DNA of 64,000 nt from Phaeobacter sp. G2 (GTDB taxonomy: Bacteria; Pseudomonadota; Alphaproteobacteria; Rhodobacterales; Rhodobacteraceae). This document shows positions 1 through 9,270 of this stretch, one piece after another. The position numbers and the translations under genes were made by a program. How positions within the stretch are numbered: the first letter of the stretch is position 1; each line of letters opens with the position of its first letter. The stretch is from assembly GCA_025163595.1 (NCBI GenBank), contig CP104100.1, forward strand, positions 3,596,001-3,660,000. The letters run 5' to 3'. The notes beneath the pieces were generated by a model. It saw only the letters and a program-made list of their open reading frames with translations, ran no database searches and was not told where the DNA came from.

Positions 1-770
1 TGATTGGCGCGGTTCAGACCGCCCGAAAAACTATAGGCATCTGGATTGTCCTGGCTGAAATGTTCCAGTTGGCGAATGTCCACCTTGCCCACCAGGGTCG
101 AGATATCCTGATTGTTCTCATCACCGGGTTCGACCTTGGCCACCGCCATGCGCCGCAACCCCGACGGATAGATCCGCGCCACGGTGAATTTGGAGATGTC
201 CCCGCCGAACTCATCCAACCGCTGCACCGCCCAGGGCGACATCAGCCCCGGCAGGCGATGGCGGGCAATGCCGTATTCTTCTTCCAGCAGCTTGCCCATG
301 CGCACGGGATCAAACAGCCCCAACGGGCTTTCAAAAATTGGCGACAACTGGTCACCGGCTTTCAGCACATAGATGGGCTGATCTTCGACCAGACGTTTCA
401 GCTGTTCCGCCAGCGAGGATTTACCACCCCCCACCGGCCCCAGCAGATAAAGGATCTGCTTGCGCTCTTCTAACCCCTGGGCAGCGTGACGGAAGTAGCC
501 GACGATGCGCTCGATGGTGTCTTCCATCCCATAAAAATCTTTGAAGGCGCTATACTGCTTGATCGTTCGGTTCTGAAAGATCGGCCCAAGCCGCGCGTCC
601 TTGGACGTGTCCACCAGCTCCTCTTCGCCGATGGCTTTGAGCATCCGCTCCGCCACATTGGCATAAAGGCTCGGATCGGTGCGACAGGCATCGAGATAGT
701 CATAGAGCGACATCTCCTGTTCACGCGTCTGGCCATATTGCTCAACAAATATCTCGGCAATGTCTTTCAT
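1..770 (-). CDS. prkA: PrkA-type serine protein kinase, 5' part (cut by window edge)
   Basis: About 256 N-terminal residues of PrkA, a cytoplasmic AAA-type serine kinase/protease usually encoded with yeaH and spoVR in stress or stationary-phase operons. Visible are a typical PrkA N-terminus, the stretch QYSAFKDFYGMEDTIERIVG, and the P-loop GPVGGGKSS about 120 residues in. The reading frame stays open to base 1, so the kinase C-terminus and any partners lie outside. The ATG at 770 has a strong Shine-Dalgarno sequence (AGGAGG) about 9 bases upstream. There is no frameshift in the visible part. Confidence 0.93.
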   Translation of the reverse strand, partial: MKDIAEIFVEQYGQTREQEMSLYDYLDACRTDPSLYANVAERMLKAIGEEELVDTSKDARLGPIFQNRTIKQYSAFKDFYGMEDTIERIVGYFRHAAQGLEERKQILYLLGPVGGGKSSLAEQLKRLVEDQPIYVLKAGDQLSPIFESPLGLFDPVRMGKLLEEEYGIARHRLPGLMSPWAVQRLDEFGGDISKFTVARIYPSGLRRMAVAKVEPGDENNQDISTLVGKVDIRQLEHFSQDNPDAYSFSGGLNRAN

Positions 771-1551
771 CGGATCTAGCCTCCTGGGTTACGCTTCGCC
801 CTTCCTCCTGGCGGTAGTGAAAACGCGCAGACATAGAGAGCCCAGTACCTGGGCCACGGAGGTCCGCGGTCGTTTTTGCTTTTGATTTCTGCTCTTGTTC
901 AACGGCGTCTTAAGCACCGGATGCCCGCTCTGATCAGGGGGCTTGGTCCGGCTAATCGAGAGTCTCGGGCGCCGTTCAGTCTTCCGCAAGGGTACACTAT
1001 TTGCGAGTTTCATACTAATAGGAACTGGTGTATTTTTAATTAATTGCCAGAAGTTTTTTTGTAAAAAATCCTTCACAAACTCTCCAGATTTTCTGAGCTC
1101 ACCCCCAGCGCGCTCCCGCCGACAGCCTGGGTCGCCCCTCCCTCTCACAGGGTTTCGCCGGGCTTTCGGGCGCTGTTTTGGTTGGGACAGGATAACGGGG
1201 CACTGAACCCCGGGTGCTGGCTTTCGCCTTGATTTCGTCCAAATCGTGCCCTGAGCCACTGCTCCGTCCGACCAGCCGACTGCCGTCAATTTCATTAACC
1301 CTTTGTTAACAAGACGCCCAGAAAAGGCGAAAACGCCCTGTCACGGCAGAAAACCTGCGGCAAACAAGACACTATAGAGCGCAATTCATCCACAGTTCCT
1401 GCCAGCACCGGCTAGACATTTGATTTAAATTCGACGCAATATACTCACAATATGGCCGCATAGAACGGTCTTCGGCAGAAACATACAGGCACCGGACACT
1501 TCGCACCCCATGATTTCGGGCGCTGCGTGGTCTAGAAGCGAGCGGAAAAAA
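771..1551. other. Intergenic region between prkA and the adhesin gene
   Basis: This 780-base divergent region must hold the promoters of prkA (leftward) and the adhesin locus (rightward). Reading frames here have no recognisable protein features and I reject them as genes. It includes an AT-rich stretch at about 1005-1075 and a full CtrA-like motif at 1295-1310. I could not place a convincing -35/-10 pair with normal spacing in front of the adhesin. Confidence 0.6.
1295..1310 (+). promoter_or_regulatory. CtrA-like binding motif upstream of adhesin gene
   Basis: TTAA, seven bases, TTAAC: a perfect match to the full CtrA recognition motif, about 240 bases upstream of the adhesin start. CtrA is the alphaproteobacterial response regulator that in Rhodobacterales controls motility, gene-transfer-agent and surface functions. 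The match is seen in the sequence; regulation of the adhesin (or of the divergent prkA) is inference. Confidence 0.45.
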
Positions 1552-4101
1552 ATGAGTACTGTTGGATTTATCACCCGTGATCTTTCGGGGACCACCCGTC
1601 AAAGCACTTTTTCAGAGGGTTCCCCCTCACTTCTCAATGTCACGCACTCCAAGGACATTTCGCTGAACCTCAGCGCCTCGGACATCGACAGCTATGTACG
1701 GCGGGGATCCGATCTCCACCTCGTGCTGGCCGATGGCCAAATCCTGGTGCTGCAAAACTACTACAGCAATGGCACAGCCGGAGGCAAAAACCTGTTCCTC
1801 AGCGAGGACGGGAATTTTGTCGAAGTTGTCCTGGAAGACAAAGCCGAGGGCGCGCTGTTTGCCAGCTACGAGCCATTGGATCTTACCGGCAAGTGGTCCG
1901 CCTATGACGACATGGTCTTTTTGGATGTTGACCGCATCGAGCCGGTTATTGCTCCCTTGGCAGCCCCACTCTTTGGCGGTCTCGGCGCAGCTGGCGCAGC
2001 AGCCGGTGTCGCCGGTGCCGCAGTCATCGCTGGCGGTGGCGGAGGTGGCGGCGGAGGCGGCAATCTCATCATTCCTACAGTAGATGACCCCGATGCGACC
2101 TACCCTGTTGCGGGCTCAACCACGGATCCGGTTGTCATCACCGGCACCGGTACGCCCGGAGCTGAAGTCGAAGTCAACGTTGGCGGCGAGACACAGACAG
2201 GCACCGTCAACGAGGATGGCATCTGGGAAGTAACCTTCCCGGTCGTAGACCTGCCGATAGATGGCAACTATGACACCACCGTCCAGGTCGTCGATCCCGA
2301 TGGAACAACCCATGATCTGGATGGCCCTACAGTCATCATCGATACCACGCCCCCAGAATTGGACGTCACCAGCGGCACGCAGTCCACTGGCGATCTTGTC
2401 AATGGCAGCGAACATTCCACAGGTACCGTCATCACCGGCACAGGTGAAGCGGGCGCCAGCGTCAGTGTTGTCATCAACGGTCACACCCAGACGACAACTG
2501 TTGCTGCAGATGGCAGCTGGTCGGTTACCTTTGACTCGACCCAGATCAACACTGGCGAGTACACGACAGATGTGGCCATCACCACAACAGATGATTTTGG
2601 CAATAGCGCCACCTTTAGCGAGACACTGGAGGTCGACACCATTGCGCCTCCCGTCGGCATCAACACCGTCGCAGGCGACGACATTATCAGCTTCTCCGAA
2701 GCCTCATCCGGTGTCACCCTGTCGGGAACCGGTGAAGCCGGTGCCTCAATCTCGGTTCTGTTTCAGGGCGTTACCCAGACAACAACCGTGGCCAGCGATG
2801 GAACTTGGTCTGTTGGCTACAGCAGCGCACAGATCACTGGCGGCAACAATTATGCCAGCACTGTTGAAGTCACTTCCAGCGATGCCGCCGGAAACAGCAC
2901 GACCAGCAGCCACACGGTCCATATTGATACCGAAACCAGCGCCACACTAAACGGCGGCTTTGCCGGTGCGGACGATATTCTGTCCGGCCCCGAAGCCCAG
3001 GGCGGTGTCCAGCTGACCGGCACTGCCGAGCCAGGCTCCACTGTTCAGGTGTTCTTTGGCGCCGCTGGCGCCCAAAACGCCACGGTAGATGCTGCGGGCA
3101 ACTGGACGGTCCTTATTCCGCAAAGCTCTATTCCGACCGGCACAACCGATGTCGACATCGAAGTGCATGCCACCGATGCTGTGGGCAACACGGACGTTGT
3201 CACCCGCACCCTTGCGATCGACACCGAGGTGGATCCCTTCAGCGTCGAGGCCAATCAAACCGCCAATGACGTGGTCAATCAGGATGAGCTGAATGCCGGC
3301 TTTGCCCTGCAGGGCACCGTCGAGCCCGGCTCTGAGGTTGTCGTGACGATCCGGGGTGTGGCCAAAACCGCCACCGTCGATGCTGCGGGCAACTGGAGTG
3401 CTGAATTCTCGGGCAGTGATCTGCCGGCTGGGGAGTATTCTGCAACGGCTACGATTGTTGCAACAGATCCAGCAGGAAACACCAGTTCCCTGACCGAAAG
3501 CTTCGAAGTCGATACCGTCTTTGAAGCCCCTCTTCTGGACTCTGTCACCTATGAGATTGGCAGCCAAGACGTCAGCGAAATCAGCGTCGAAGGCATCGCC
3601 GGAACGGGTGAATCCATTACCGTTAAGGCACTCGAAGGCGATGGGTCTGTTTCCAACCCCGGCGTGACTGTCTCTGAAGGGGGCGGCATTACGGAGTTTG
3701 ATTTCTCCACTGCCATCCCTGACGGTACCGACCTGGTGGTGACCAATGTTGACTCGCTGGGCAACGGCTCCAGCACCCTGCTTGTTCTCGAAGACAACGC
3801 CACCACCGCCAGCACATTGGATCACGCCTCTCTGGGTCAGTTCAACATTGATGAGTTGGATCTTGGCGCGGCCAGCAATGTCTCGCTGGTTCTGACCGAA
3901 GCGGATATCAAGGCGCTGTCTGAAAACTCGGACACCCTGACCATCCACAGTGGGTCAACCCCGGGCGACGACAGTGTGACCGTGACAGGGGCGACCCTGG
4001 AAGGCACCCGCAATGTCGGTGGCGAGAACTACAATGTCTACACAGTCGGCACCGACGGCGCGACCCTGGTCATTGATCAAGACGTCACCGTCATCATCTG
4101 A
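1552..4101 (+). CDS. Compact BapA-type adhesin with Ig-like repeats, type I secretion substrate
   Basis: A predicted secreted or surface-retained adhesin of 849 residues. Residues 1 to about 130 match the BapA prefix-like N-terminal domain. An Ala/Gly-rich linker follows (about 134-170), ending in ten consecutive glycines (161-170). Five Ig-like repeats of about 95 residues come next (about 183-658), each carrying a TGTGE-AGA-type strand and a V-A-DG-W-V strand. The C-terminal part (about 659-849) ends in a hydrophobic VTVII tail, as expected for an uncleaved type I secretion signal; no RTX nonapeptides are seen. I prefer ATG 1552 (MSTVGF) over 1510 because the family domain begins there. The transporter genes follow directly. 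It is small for this family, where relatives often exceed 2000 residues. Confidence 0.85.
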   Translation: MSTVGFITRDLSGTTRQSTFSEGSPSLLNVTHSKDISLNLSASDIDSYVRRGSDLHLVLADGQILVLQNYYSNGTAGGKNLFLSEDGNFVEVVLEDKAEGALFASYEPLDLTGKWSAYDDMVFLDVDRIEPVIAPLAAPLFGGLGAAGAAAGVAGAAVIAGGGGGGGGGGNLIIPTVDDPDATYPVAGSTTDPVVITGTGTPGAEVEVNVGGETQTGTVNEDGIWEVTFPVVDLPIDGNYDTTVQVVDPDGTTHDLDGPTVIIDTTPPELDVTSGTQSTGDLVNGSEHSTGTVITGTGEAGASVSVVINGHTQTTTVAADGSWSVTFDSTQINTGEYTTDVAITTTDDFGNSATFSETLEVDTIAPPVGINTVAGDDIISFSEASSGVTLSGTGEAGASISVLFQGVTQTTTVASDGTWSVGYSSAQITGGNNYASTVEVTSSDAAGNSTTSSHTVHIDTETSATLNGGFAGADDILSGPEAQGGVQLTGTAEPGSTVQVFFGAAGAQNATVDAAGNWTVLIPQSSIPTGTTDVDIEVHATDAVGNTDVVTRTLAIDTEVDPFSVEANQTANDVVNQDELNAGFALQGTVEPGSEVVVTIRGVAKTATVDAAGNWSAEFSGSDLPAGEYSATATIVATDPAGNTSSLTESFEVDTVFEAPLLDSVTYEIGSQDVSEISVEGIAGTGESITVKALEGDGSVSNPGVTVSEGGGITEFDFSTAIPDGTDLVVTNVDSLGNGSSTLLVLEDNATTASTLDHASLGQFNIDELDLGAASNVSLVLTEADIKALSENSDTLTIHSGSTPGDDSVTVTGATLEGTRNVGGENYNVYTVGTDGATLVIDQDVTVII

Positions 4102-4107
4102 TCAATT

Positions 4108-4139
4108 GGACCGGCACCGTTCCTGACTGCTGCCGGTCC
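4108..4139 (+). promoter_or_regulatory. Intercistronic hairpin between adhesin and transporter genes
   Basis: A perfect 9-bp inverted repeat (GGACCGGCA / TGCCGGTCC) starts 6 bases after the adhesin stop codon and has no T-run after it. It is not a standard terminator. It could stabilise the adhesin mRNA 3' end or partly attenuate transcription, giving more adhesin than transporter; that role is inferred. Confidence 0.55.
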
Positions 4140-4172
4140 CAACCAAAACCCTACAAAAGGGCGAGGGGCAGT

Positions 4173-5477
4173 ATGCAACTGGCACGACCCATTGGCGCAT
4201 TGGCACTTATGTGCAGTCTTTCCGGCTGCGCCGATGGCATGCCCATCTTTGCGGGCAAAACCAGTGACGAAACCGAGGTCTCTCGGCGCGGCGGCAATTT
4301 TGTGCAGCCCGAAGGTGAGTCCACGTCACAAGTTATCTCGACCCTGCTTGAGCGCCGCTCGCTGCTGGCCGAAGATACTGTATATAACGCCGTCGCCGAA
4401 GCCGCCGTGGCGGCCTCTGCCCGCGCGTCCGAGGCAGAGCTGATCAGCGCCAAACTGCGCGCCGAGGCAGAATCGAAAAACTGGCTGCCCTCAATCGGCC
4501 CTTCGGTCAGCCTAACCGACCTGGGCGATCTTGTGGCTGGCATGCTTATTCAACAGGTTCTTTTTGACAATGGGCGCCGCAAAGCCGAACGCGCCTTTGC
4601 AGCCGCCGATGTTGAAGTCGCTGCGGTCAATCTTTCGGTTGATATGAACGAGCGGGTCGAAGATGCCGTGGGGCTCTATCTGGCCGGGCTGCGCGGTGAT
4701 GAGAAAGCCGCCTACAACAGCCGTGCCCTGACCCAGATGCAGGAATTCCGCCGCATCGTCGCGGGTCGGGTTGATGGCGGGTTGTCCGACCGCTCTGATT
4801 TGAATGTGGTCGACAGCAAGATCAACGGCATGCGCAATGCCCGCACCACCGCGCAGGATGCGGCCACCACCGCCCGCGCCGAGCTCACGGCGATGACCGG
4901 GGAAAGCTTTTCGGAAAAACCCGGCAAGCTCGACCTGGGCACCCCCCCGGACACAACGCAGTATCTTTCAGTGCTGAAATCCCAGGCCGTCGCCAATCGC
5001 GGCGTGGCGGAAGCGGTTATTGGCCGCGCCGGGCTCTTGCCGCAGATTGCTGCGGCCGGCAATGTCACCTCTGATGGCTCCGGCGCGGGGCTGACCCTGG
5101 ATTTGGCCGAACCCCTGGGGCTTGGCACTGGCGCGGCTCTGAAAGCCATCGAGGTCTCCAAAGAAGCCGCCCGTCGTCAGATTGGCGAATCTGAAGAAGA
5201 CGCGCGGCGCAGCTATTCCCGTCAGGTGCAGCGGCTGGCCTCCTACCGGCGTCAGACCGCCGAGACCGCCTCTTTGGCGCGGGCCAGCCGCGAAACATAC
5301 AGGCTTTTCAAAGCACAGTTCGAAGCAGGCCAGCGGCCTGTGATGGATGTGGTCTCAATCTACGAAGAGCTGGTTCAGCGCGAGCAGGACCATATCGAAG
5401 CAAAATACGAAGTTGTGTTGATCCAGCTGATGCTGGCAAGTGACATGGGCCTACTGGCGGATGGGGATAAGATTTGA
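4173..5477 (+). CDS. TolC-family outer-membrane lipoprotein of type I secretion system
   Basis: A 434-residue outer-membrane channel component. The N-terminus has a lipoprotein signal with lipobox LSGC near residue 19, so the mature protein should be lipid-anchored, as in OprM-like TolC relatives. The rest is rich in Ala/Glu/Arg heptad-like segments with two related halves, typical of the TolC coiled-coil barrel. GAGGGG precedes the ATG. It sits between the adhesin and the ABC exporter and overlaps the latter by four bases. Its predicted role is the channel through which the upstream adhesin passes or in which it is retained. Confidence 0.87.
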   Translation: MQLARPIGALALMCSLSGCADGMPIFAGKTSDETEVSRRGGNFVQPEGESTSQVISTLLERRSLLAEDTVYNAVAEAAVAASARASEAELISAKLRAEAESKNWLPSIGPSVSLTDLGDLVAGMLIQQVLFDNGRRKAERAFAAADVEVAAVNLSVDMNERVEDAVGLYLAGLRGDEKAAYNSRALTQMQEFRRIVAGRVDGGLSDRSDLNVVDSKINGMRNARTTAQDAATTARAELTAMTGESFSEKPGKLDLGTPPDTTQYLSVLKSQAVANRGVAEAVIGRAGLLPQIAAAGNVTSDGSGAGLTLDLAEPLGLGTGAALKAIEVSKEAARRQIGESEEDARRSYSRQVQRLASYRRQTAETASLARASRETYRLFKAQFEAGQRPVMDVVSIYEELVQREQDHIEAKYEVVLIQLMLASDMGLLADGDKI

Positions 5478-7888
5478 CCGATACAACCTTTCCACCCCGG
5501 CCCGGATCGACCCCGAAAGCCAACTCCCCGTCGCGCAAACCAGGCAGCCCCCGGCTGCGGGCTGTCCCCCCCAGCCCGGCGCCGTCCTCGGCTGCGGCTC
5601 CTGTTGCGGGTCAGATTATTGACGCCCCCGGCGCTGCGACCGCAGAACACCGGCACGCCCCGGCAAACCAGCCTGCAACAGGGTTGGCCCATCAGCCCCC
5701 CACGGCTGCTGCCCGCTCCACCCCCCCTCAACAAACAGAAGTGGCAACAGGCAACCGCCGCGAAGTTGGCACCCTGATCGAAGGCGCCTCCGCCCGTATT
5801 CAGCACCGGGCGACCCTGATTGCGACACTTGCCTCGTTGAAGGGCACAGAGGCCCATGCCGGCGATATCGCCAGCTTCATGTGGAGCAACAACCCGGGCG
5901 ACTCTTCGGCCGAAAGCCTGGCCCAGGCTCTGGGCTCCACCGGGTTGCAGGTGAAACTGCAACGCCGACCAGAGCTGACCCCCGGCGACTGGCCCGCCCT
6001 GGCGATGATGAAGGGCGGCCAATGTGTGCTGGTTCTGGGGCAGGACCAGGGGCGGCTCACCATTTTTGACACCACCTGCCCCGACAATCGCACCGAGGTG
6101 CCGTTGGGCGAGTTCACGCCATTTTTCACCGGCACCCTGCTGGTTGCGCGCCCCTCGCTGAAACAAATGGCAGCGCGCCACACGCCACAGCTGGAAAGCG
6201 ACCACTGGTTCTGGGGCGAGTTCCCCAAGTACCGCCGTCAGGTGGGCGAAATCATGCTGGGCTCATTGGTGGCCAATATTCTGGCCGTCTCTGTCGCCCT
6301 GTTTTCGCTACAGGTCTATGACCGGGTGGTTCCCCATCAATCCCATGCAACGCTTTGGGTGCTGGCCCTTGGCGCCTTTCTTGCGATTATGCTGGAGGCG
6401 CTGCTGAAAGTTGCCCGTGCCCGGCTGACAGATGCCGCCGGACGCCAGATCGAGCTATCTGTGCAGCACAACCTGATGCGCCGCCTGATCGGCATGCGGT
6501 CGGACAAGAAACCGCTGCCGCCGTCGGGGTTGTTTGCCGCGATGCGCGATTTTGGCGCCGTGCGGGAATTCTTCACCTCCTCGACCATCTCCACCCTGGC
6601 CGATATTCCCTTTATCGCCGTCTTCCTGCTGCTGGTGGCCTCGATCGCCGGCCCCATCGTCTGGGTGATCATGGTCGGTGGCGTTCTGATGTTGCTGCCG
6701 GCCTATTTCATGCAGCGCAAGATGATCGCGCTGACCCGCCAGACCCAGGGCGCCAATGCCAAGGCAGGCCGGTTGCTGCATGAGGTGATTACCGAACTCG
6801 ACACCGTAAAAACCCAGCGTGGCGAAGACCGCGTGATGCGGAACTGGGATGAGCTGAACGTGCTGTCGTCGCATTCCTCAACCGAGCAACGCCGTCTGGC
6901 AAGCGCTCTCACCTTTTGGTCCCAGGGCATCCAGCAGGCCACCTATATCACCGCTGTGGTTCTGGGCACGCTTCTGGTTTTTGCCGGTGAATTCACCGTC
7001 GGCACAATCATTGCCACCGGCATCCTGACCAGCCGCACCCTGGCACCGCTGACCCAGTTTGCCGCCACCATGGCGCGCTGGAGCAACGTCAAGGGCGCTC
7101 TGGAGGGGCTGGAGGCCATCGCCAGCGCCCCGCAGGAGATGGAGGCTGAACGCAGCTACCTGCGCCGTGAGCAGCTTCAGGGCCGCTTTGAGCTGCGCGA
7201 AGTTGTGTTCCGCTACGACGAAGACGCCGCCCCGACCCTGGATGTGCCTGGTGTTGCCATCACCCCCGGTCAAAGGGTTGCGGTACTGGGCGTCAATGGC
7301 TCGGGCAAATCCACTTTGATCAAGCTGTTGTCAGGGCTTTATTCCCCAGATTCAGGCCGCATTATGATTGATGGCACCGATATGGGCCAGATCGACCCAC
7401 GCGATCTGCGTCGCAATATCGGCTACCTGAGCCAGGACGTGCGGCTGTTTGCGGGCTCGCTGCGCGACAACCTCAACCTCAATCAGCTGGAGCGCGACGA
7501 TACCCGCCTGATGGCTGCTTTGGACTTCTCAGGCCTGGGCGCCTATGTGCGCGGTCACCATAAGGGGCTGGATCTGGATATTGGCGATGGCGGTGGCGGC
7601 CTGTCGATTGGACAGCGCCAGTCCATCGGCTGGGCACGTCTGTGGCTGCAGAACCCGTCAGTCGTGTTGTTGGATGAGCCAACCGCGGCGCTGGATCAAA
7701 CGCTGGAGCGGACCCTGGTCAGCCGTCTGGAAACCTGGCTCCAGGGCCGCACAGCCGTTATTGCCACTCACAGGATGCCCATCCTGTCACTGACCAACCG
7801 CACCCTGATCCTGCAGGACGGGCGCATGGTGGTGGATGGTCCCCGCGACAAGGTTCTGGCCCATCTCGCCGCTGGAGAGGCTAAATGA
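5474..7888 (+). CDS. Type I secretion ABC exporter (permease-ATPase) with degenerate C39-like domain
   Basis: An inner-membrane exporter of 804 residues. A Pro/Ala-rich, probably disordered N-terminus (1 to about 95) precedes a C39-peptidase-like domain (about 105-230) in which I see no catalytic Cys motif, so it is probably a substrate-docking domain. The transmembrane region spans about 250-550. The nucleotide-binding domain has Walker A GVNGSGKST (about 606), a variant signature LSIGQ (about 710), Walker B VVLLDEPTAALD and an H-loop TH. It starts at a TTG overlapping the tolC-like stop (TTGA), implying translational coupling. It resembles the LapB/HlyB-type exporters of large adhesins. Confidence 0.88.
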   Translation: MTDTTFPPRPGSTPKANSPSRKPGSPRLRAVPPSPAPSSAAAPVAGQIIDAPGAATAEHRHAPANQPATGLAHQPPTAAARSTPPQQTEVATGNRREVGTLIEGASARIQHRATLIATLASLKGTEAHAGDIASFMWSNNPGDSSAESLAQALGSTGLQVKLQRRPELTPGDWPALAMMKGGQCVLVLGQDQGRLTIFDTTCPDNRTEVPLGEFTPFFTGTLLVARPSLKQMAARHTPQLESDHWFWGEFPKYRRQVGEIMLGSLVANILAVSVALFSLQVYDRVVPHQSHATLWVLALGAFLAIMLEALLKVARARLTDAAGRQIELSVQHNLMRRLIGMRSDKKPLPPSGLFAAMRDFGAVREFFTSSTISTLADIPFIAVFLLLVASIAGPIVWVIMVGGVLMLLPAYFMQRKMIALTRQTQGANAKAGRLLHEVITELDTVKTQRGEDRVMRNWDELNVLSSHSSTEQRRLASALTFWSQGIQQATYITAVVLGTLLVFAGEFTVGTIIATGILTSRTLAPLTQFAATMARWSNVKGALEGLEAIASAPQEMEAERSYLRREQLQGRFELREVVFRYDEDAAPTLDVPGVAITPGQRVAVLGVNGSGKSTLIKLLSGLYSPDSGRIMIDGTDMGQIDPRDLRRNIGYLSQDVRLFAGSLRDNLNLNQLERDDTRLMAALDFSGLGAYVRGHHKGLDLDIGDGGGGLSIGQRQSIGWARLWLQNPSVVLLDEPTAALDQTLERTLVSRLETWLQGRTAVIATHRMPILSLTNRTLILQDGRMVVDGPRDKVLAHLAAGEAK

Positions 7889-9057
7889 CCTCATCCGCGC
7901 ATTACGATCTTGCCGAAAGCGCCCGTGGCGCCAGCCGCATTGTCTATCTGGTTGGGGCAGCCCTGTTGCTGTTCATCGGATGGGCGGCCTTTGCTTCGGT
8001 GGATGAAATCGTGCGCGGTGAAGGCGAAGTGGTCTCTTCCTCGCGGGCGCAGATCGTACAGAACCTCGAAGGCGGCATTCTGGCCGAGCTCCACGTGCGT
8101 CAGGGGGATGAGGTGCGCGCCGGGCAGATCCTGGCCAAGCTGCAGGACACCAAATTCCGCACCATCGCCGATGAATTGCAGGACCAGATCGACACCCTGG
8201 AAATCAAACAGTTCCGCCTGGAAGCAGAAATGGACGGGGCCTATGAGTTTACCGTCCCTGATGCCCTGGCCAACCGCTCGGCTGAGATCCTGGCTTCTGA
8301 GCGGGCCTTGCTGAACGCCCGGCAGGGGGATTTTGACAGCCGCCGTACCAGCGCGCGCAAGATCCTCGACCAGCTGAATGACGAGCTGGCGAATATGCAA
8401 AATCTCTATGAGAAAAACATCGTCGCCTTGATCGAGGTGAACCGCTCGCAGAAAGCGGCCACCGATGCCCAGGCCAAGTTCAACGAGATTGGCACCCAGA
8501 ACGAATTGAAACTGGCGGAAGAATACTCAGAGGCCCTGCGTGAGCTGGCCTCGCTGCGGCAGGATCAGCGACTGGCGCTAGACCAACTGAACCGCACGGT
8601 TATCACCTCGCCGATGTCCGGCATCGTCAACAGCCTGGGCGTCACCACAATTGGCGGCGTTGTGCGCCCCGGTGAAGAGATTTTTGAAATCATTCCAATG
8701 GGCGAAGAGCTGTTTGTCGAAGCCCGCGTCAAACCCAAGGATATTGCCAGCGTTCAAACCGGTCAAAAGGCCACCATCAAGCTGTCGGCCTATGACTATA
8801 CCATCTATGGCGCGCTGAATGGCGAGGTCGATTTTGTCTCGGCGGATACCTTTGAGGACGAACGTAATCCCCGCGCCGAACCCTTTTATCGGGTCACCGT
8901 CCGGGTTGATCGTTCTGATCTGACCGAACGCCAGCAGGGCATCGAAATCCGTCCAGGCATGCGGGCCACCGCAGAATTGCAAACCGGATCAAAGACCGTA
9001 CTGAAATACCTGTTGAAGCCTCTGTACAAATCTCAAGAGGCCTTTCGTGAACCATAG
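7885..9057 (+). CDS. HlyD-family membrane fusion protein of type I secretion system
   Basis: A periplasmic adaptor of 390 residues with one N-terminal membrane helix (about 17-37) followed by the lipoyl-like start EGEVVSSSRAQIVQNLEGG. A long charged helical hairpin (about 95-225) and a C-terminal beta domain complete the HlyD layout. It overlaps the ABC exporter gene by ATGA. It should bridge the inner-membrane exporter and the TolC-type lipoprotein. It is the last gene of the adhesin-secretion operon; no lapD/lapG-type control genes follow. Confidence 0.9.
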   Translation: MTSSAHYDLAESARGASRIVYLVGAALLLFIGWAAFASVDEIVRGEGEVVSSSRAQIVQNLEGGILAELHVRQGDEVRAGQILAKLQDTKFRTIADELQDQIDTLEIKQFRLEAEMDGAYEFTVPDALANRSAEILASERALLNARQGDFDSRRTSARKILDQLNDELANMQNLYEKNIVALIEVNRSQKAATDAQAKFNEIGTQNELKLAEEYSEALRELASLRQDQRLALDQLNRTVITSPMSGIVNSLGVTTIGGVVRPGEEIFEIIPMGEELFVEARVKPKDIASVQTGQKATIKLSAYDYTIYGALNGEVDFVSADTFEDERNPRAEPFYRVTVRVDRSDLTERQQGIEIRPGMRATAELQTGSKTVLKYLLKPLYKSQEAFREP

Positions 9058-9270
9058 ACACGCATATCACGGTCCGGCCCCAGCAGCGGATGCAACAACA
9101 TTTTGCCCGCTGCCCTGTTCTTCCCGGCTGTGCCTGACAGCCTGTCCTCTACGGTCCAGCCGTTCAGGACTGCGCCCCAATGGTCCTCTGCGCCTTGGTG
9201 CCCCGGCTTCCCACCGCCATTCTGGCAGCAGGTCGCGTGGGAACGTCGCTAAGGAGGGACGTATCTGTCG

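Noticed and set aside
789..1295. Minus-strand frame upstream of prkA
   Set aside because: Arg/Pro-rich chance frame in a promoter region, no SD and no motifs.
1420..1445. TTGATT/TATACT as promoter of the adhesin gene
   Set aside because: The spacer is only 14 bases, too short for a sigma-70-type promoter.
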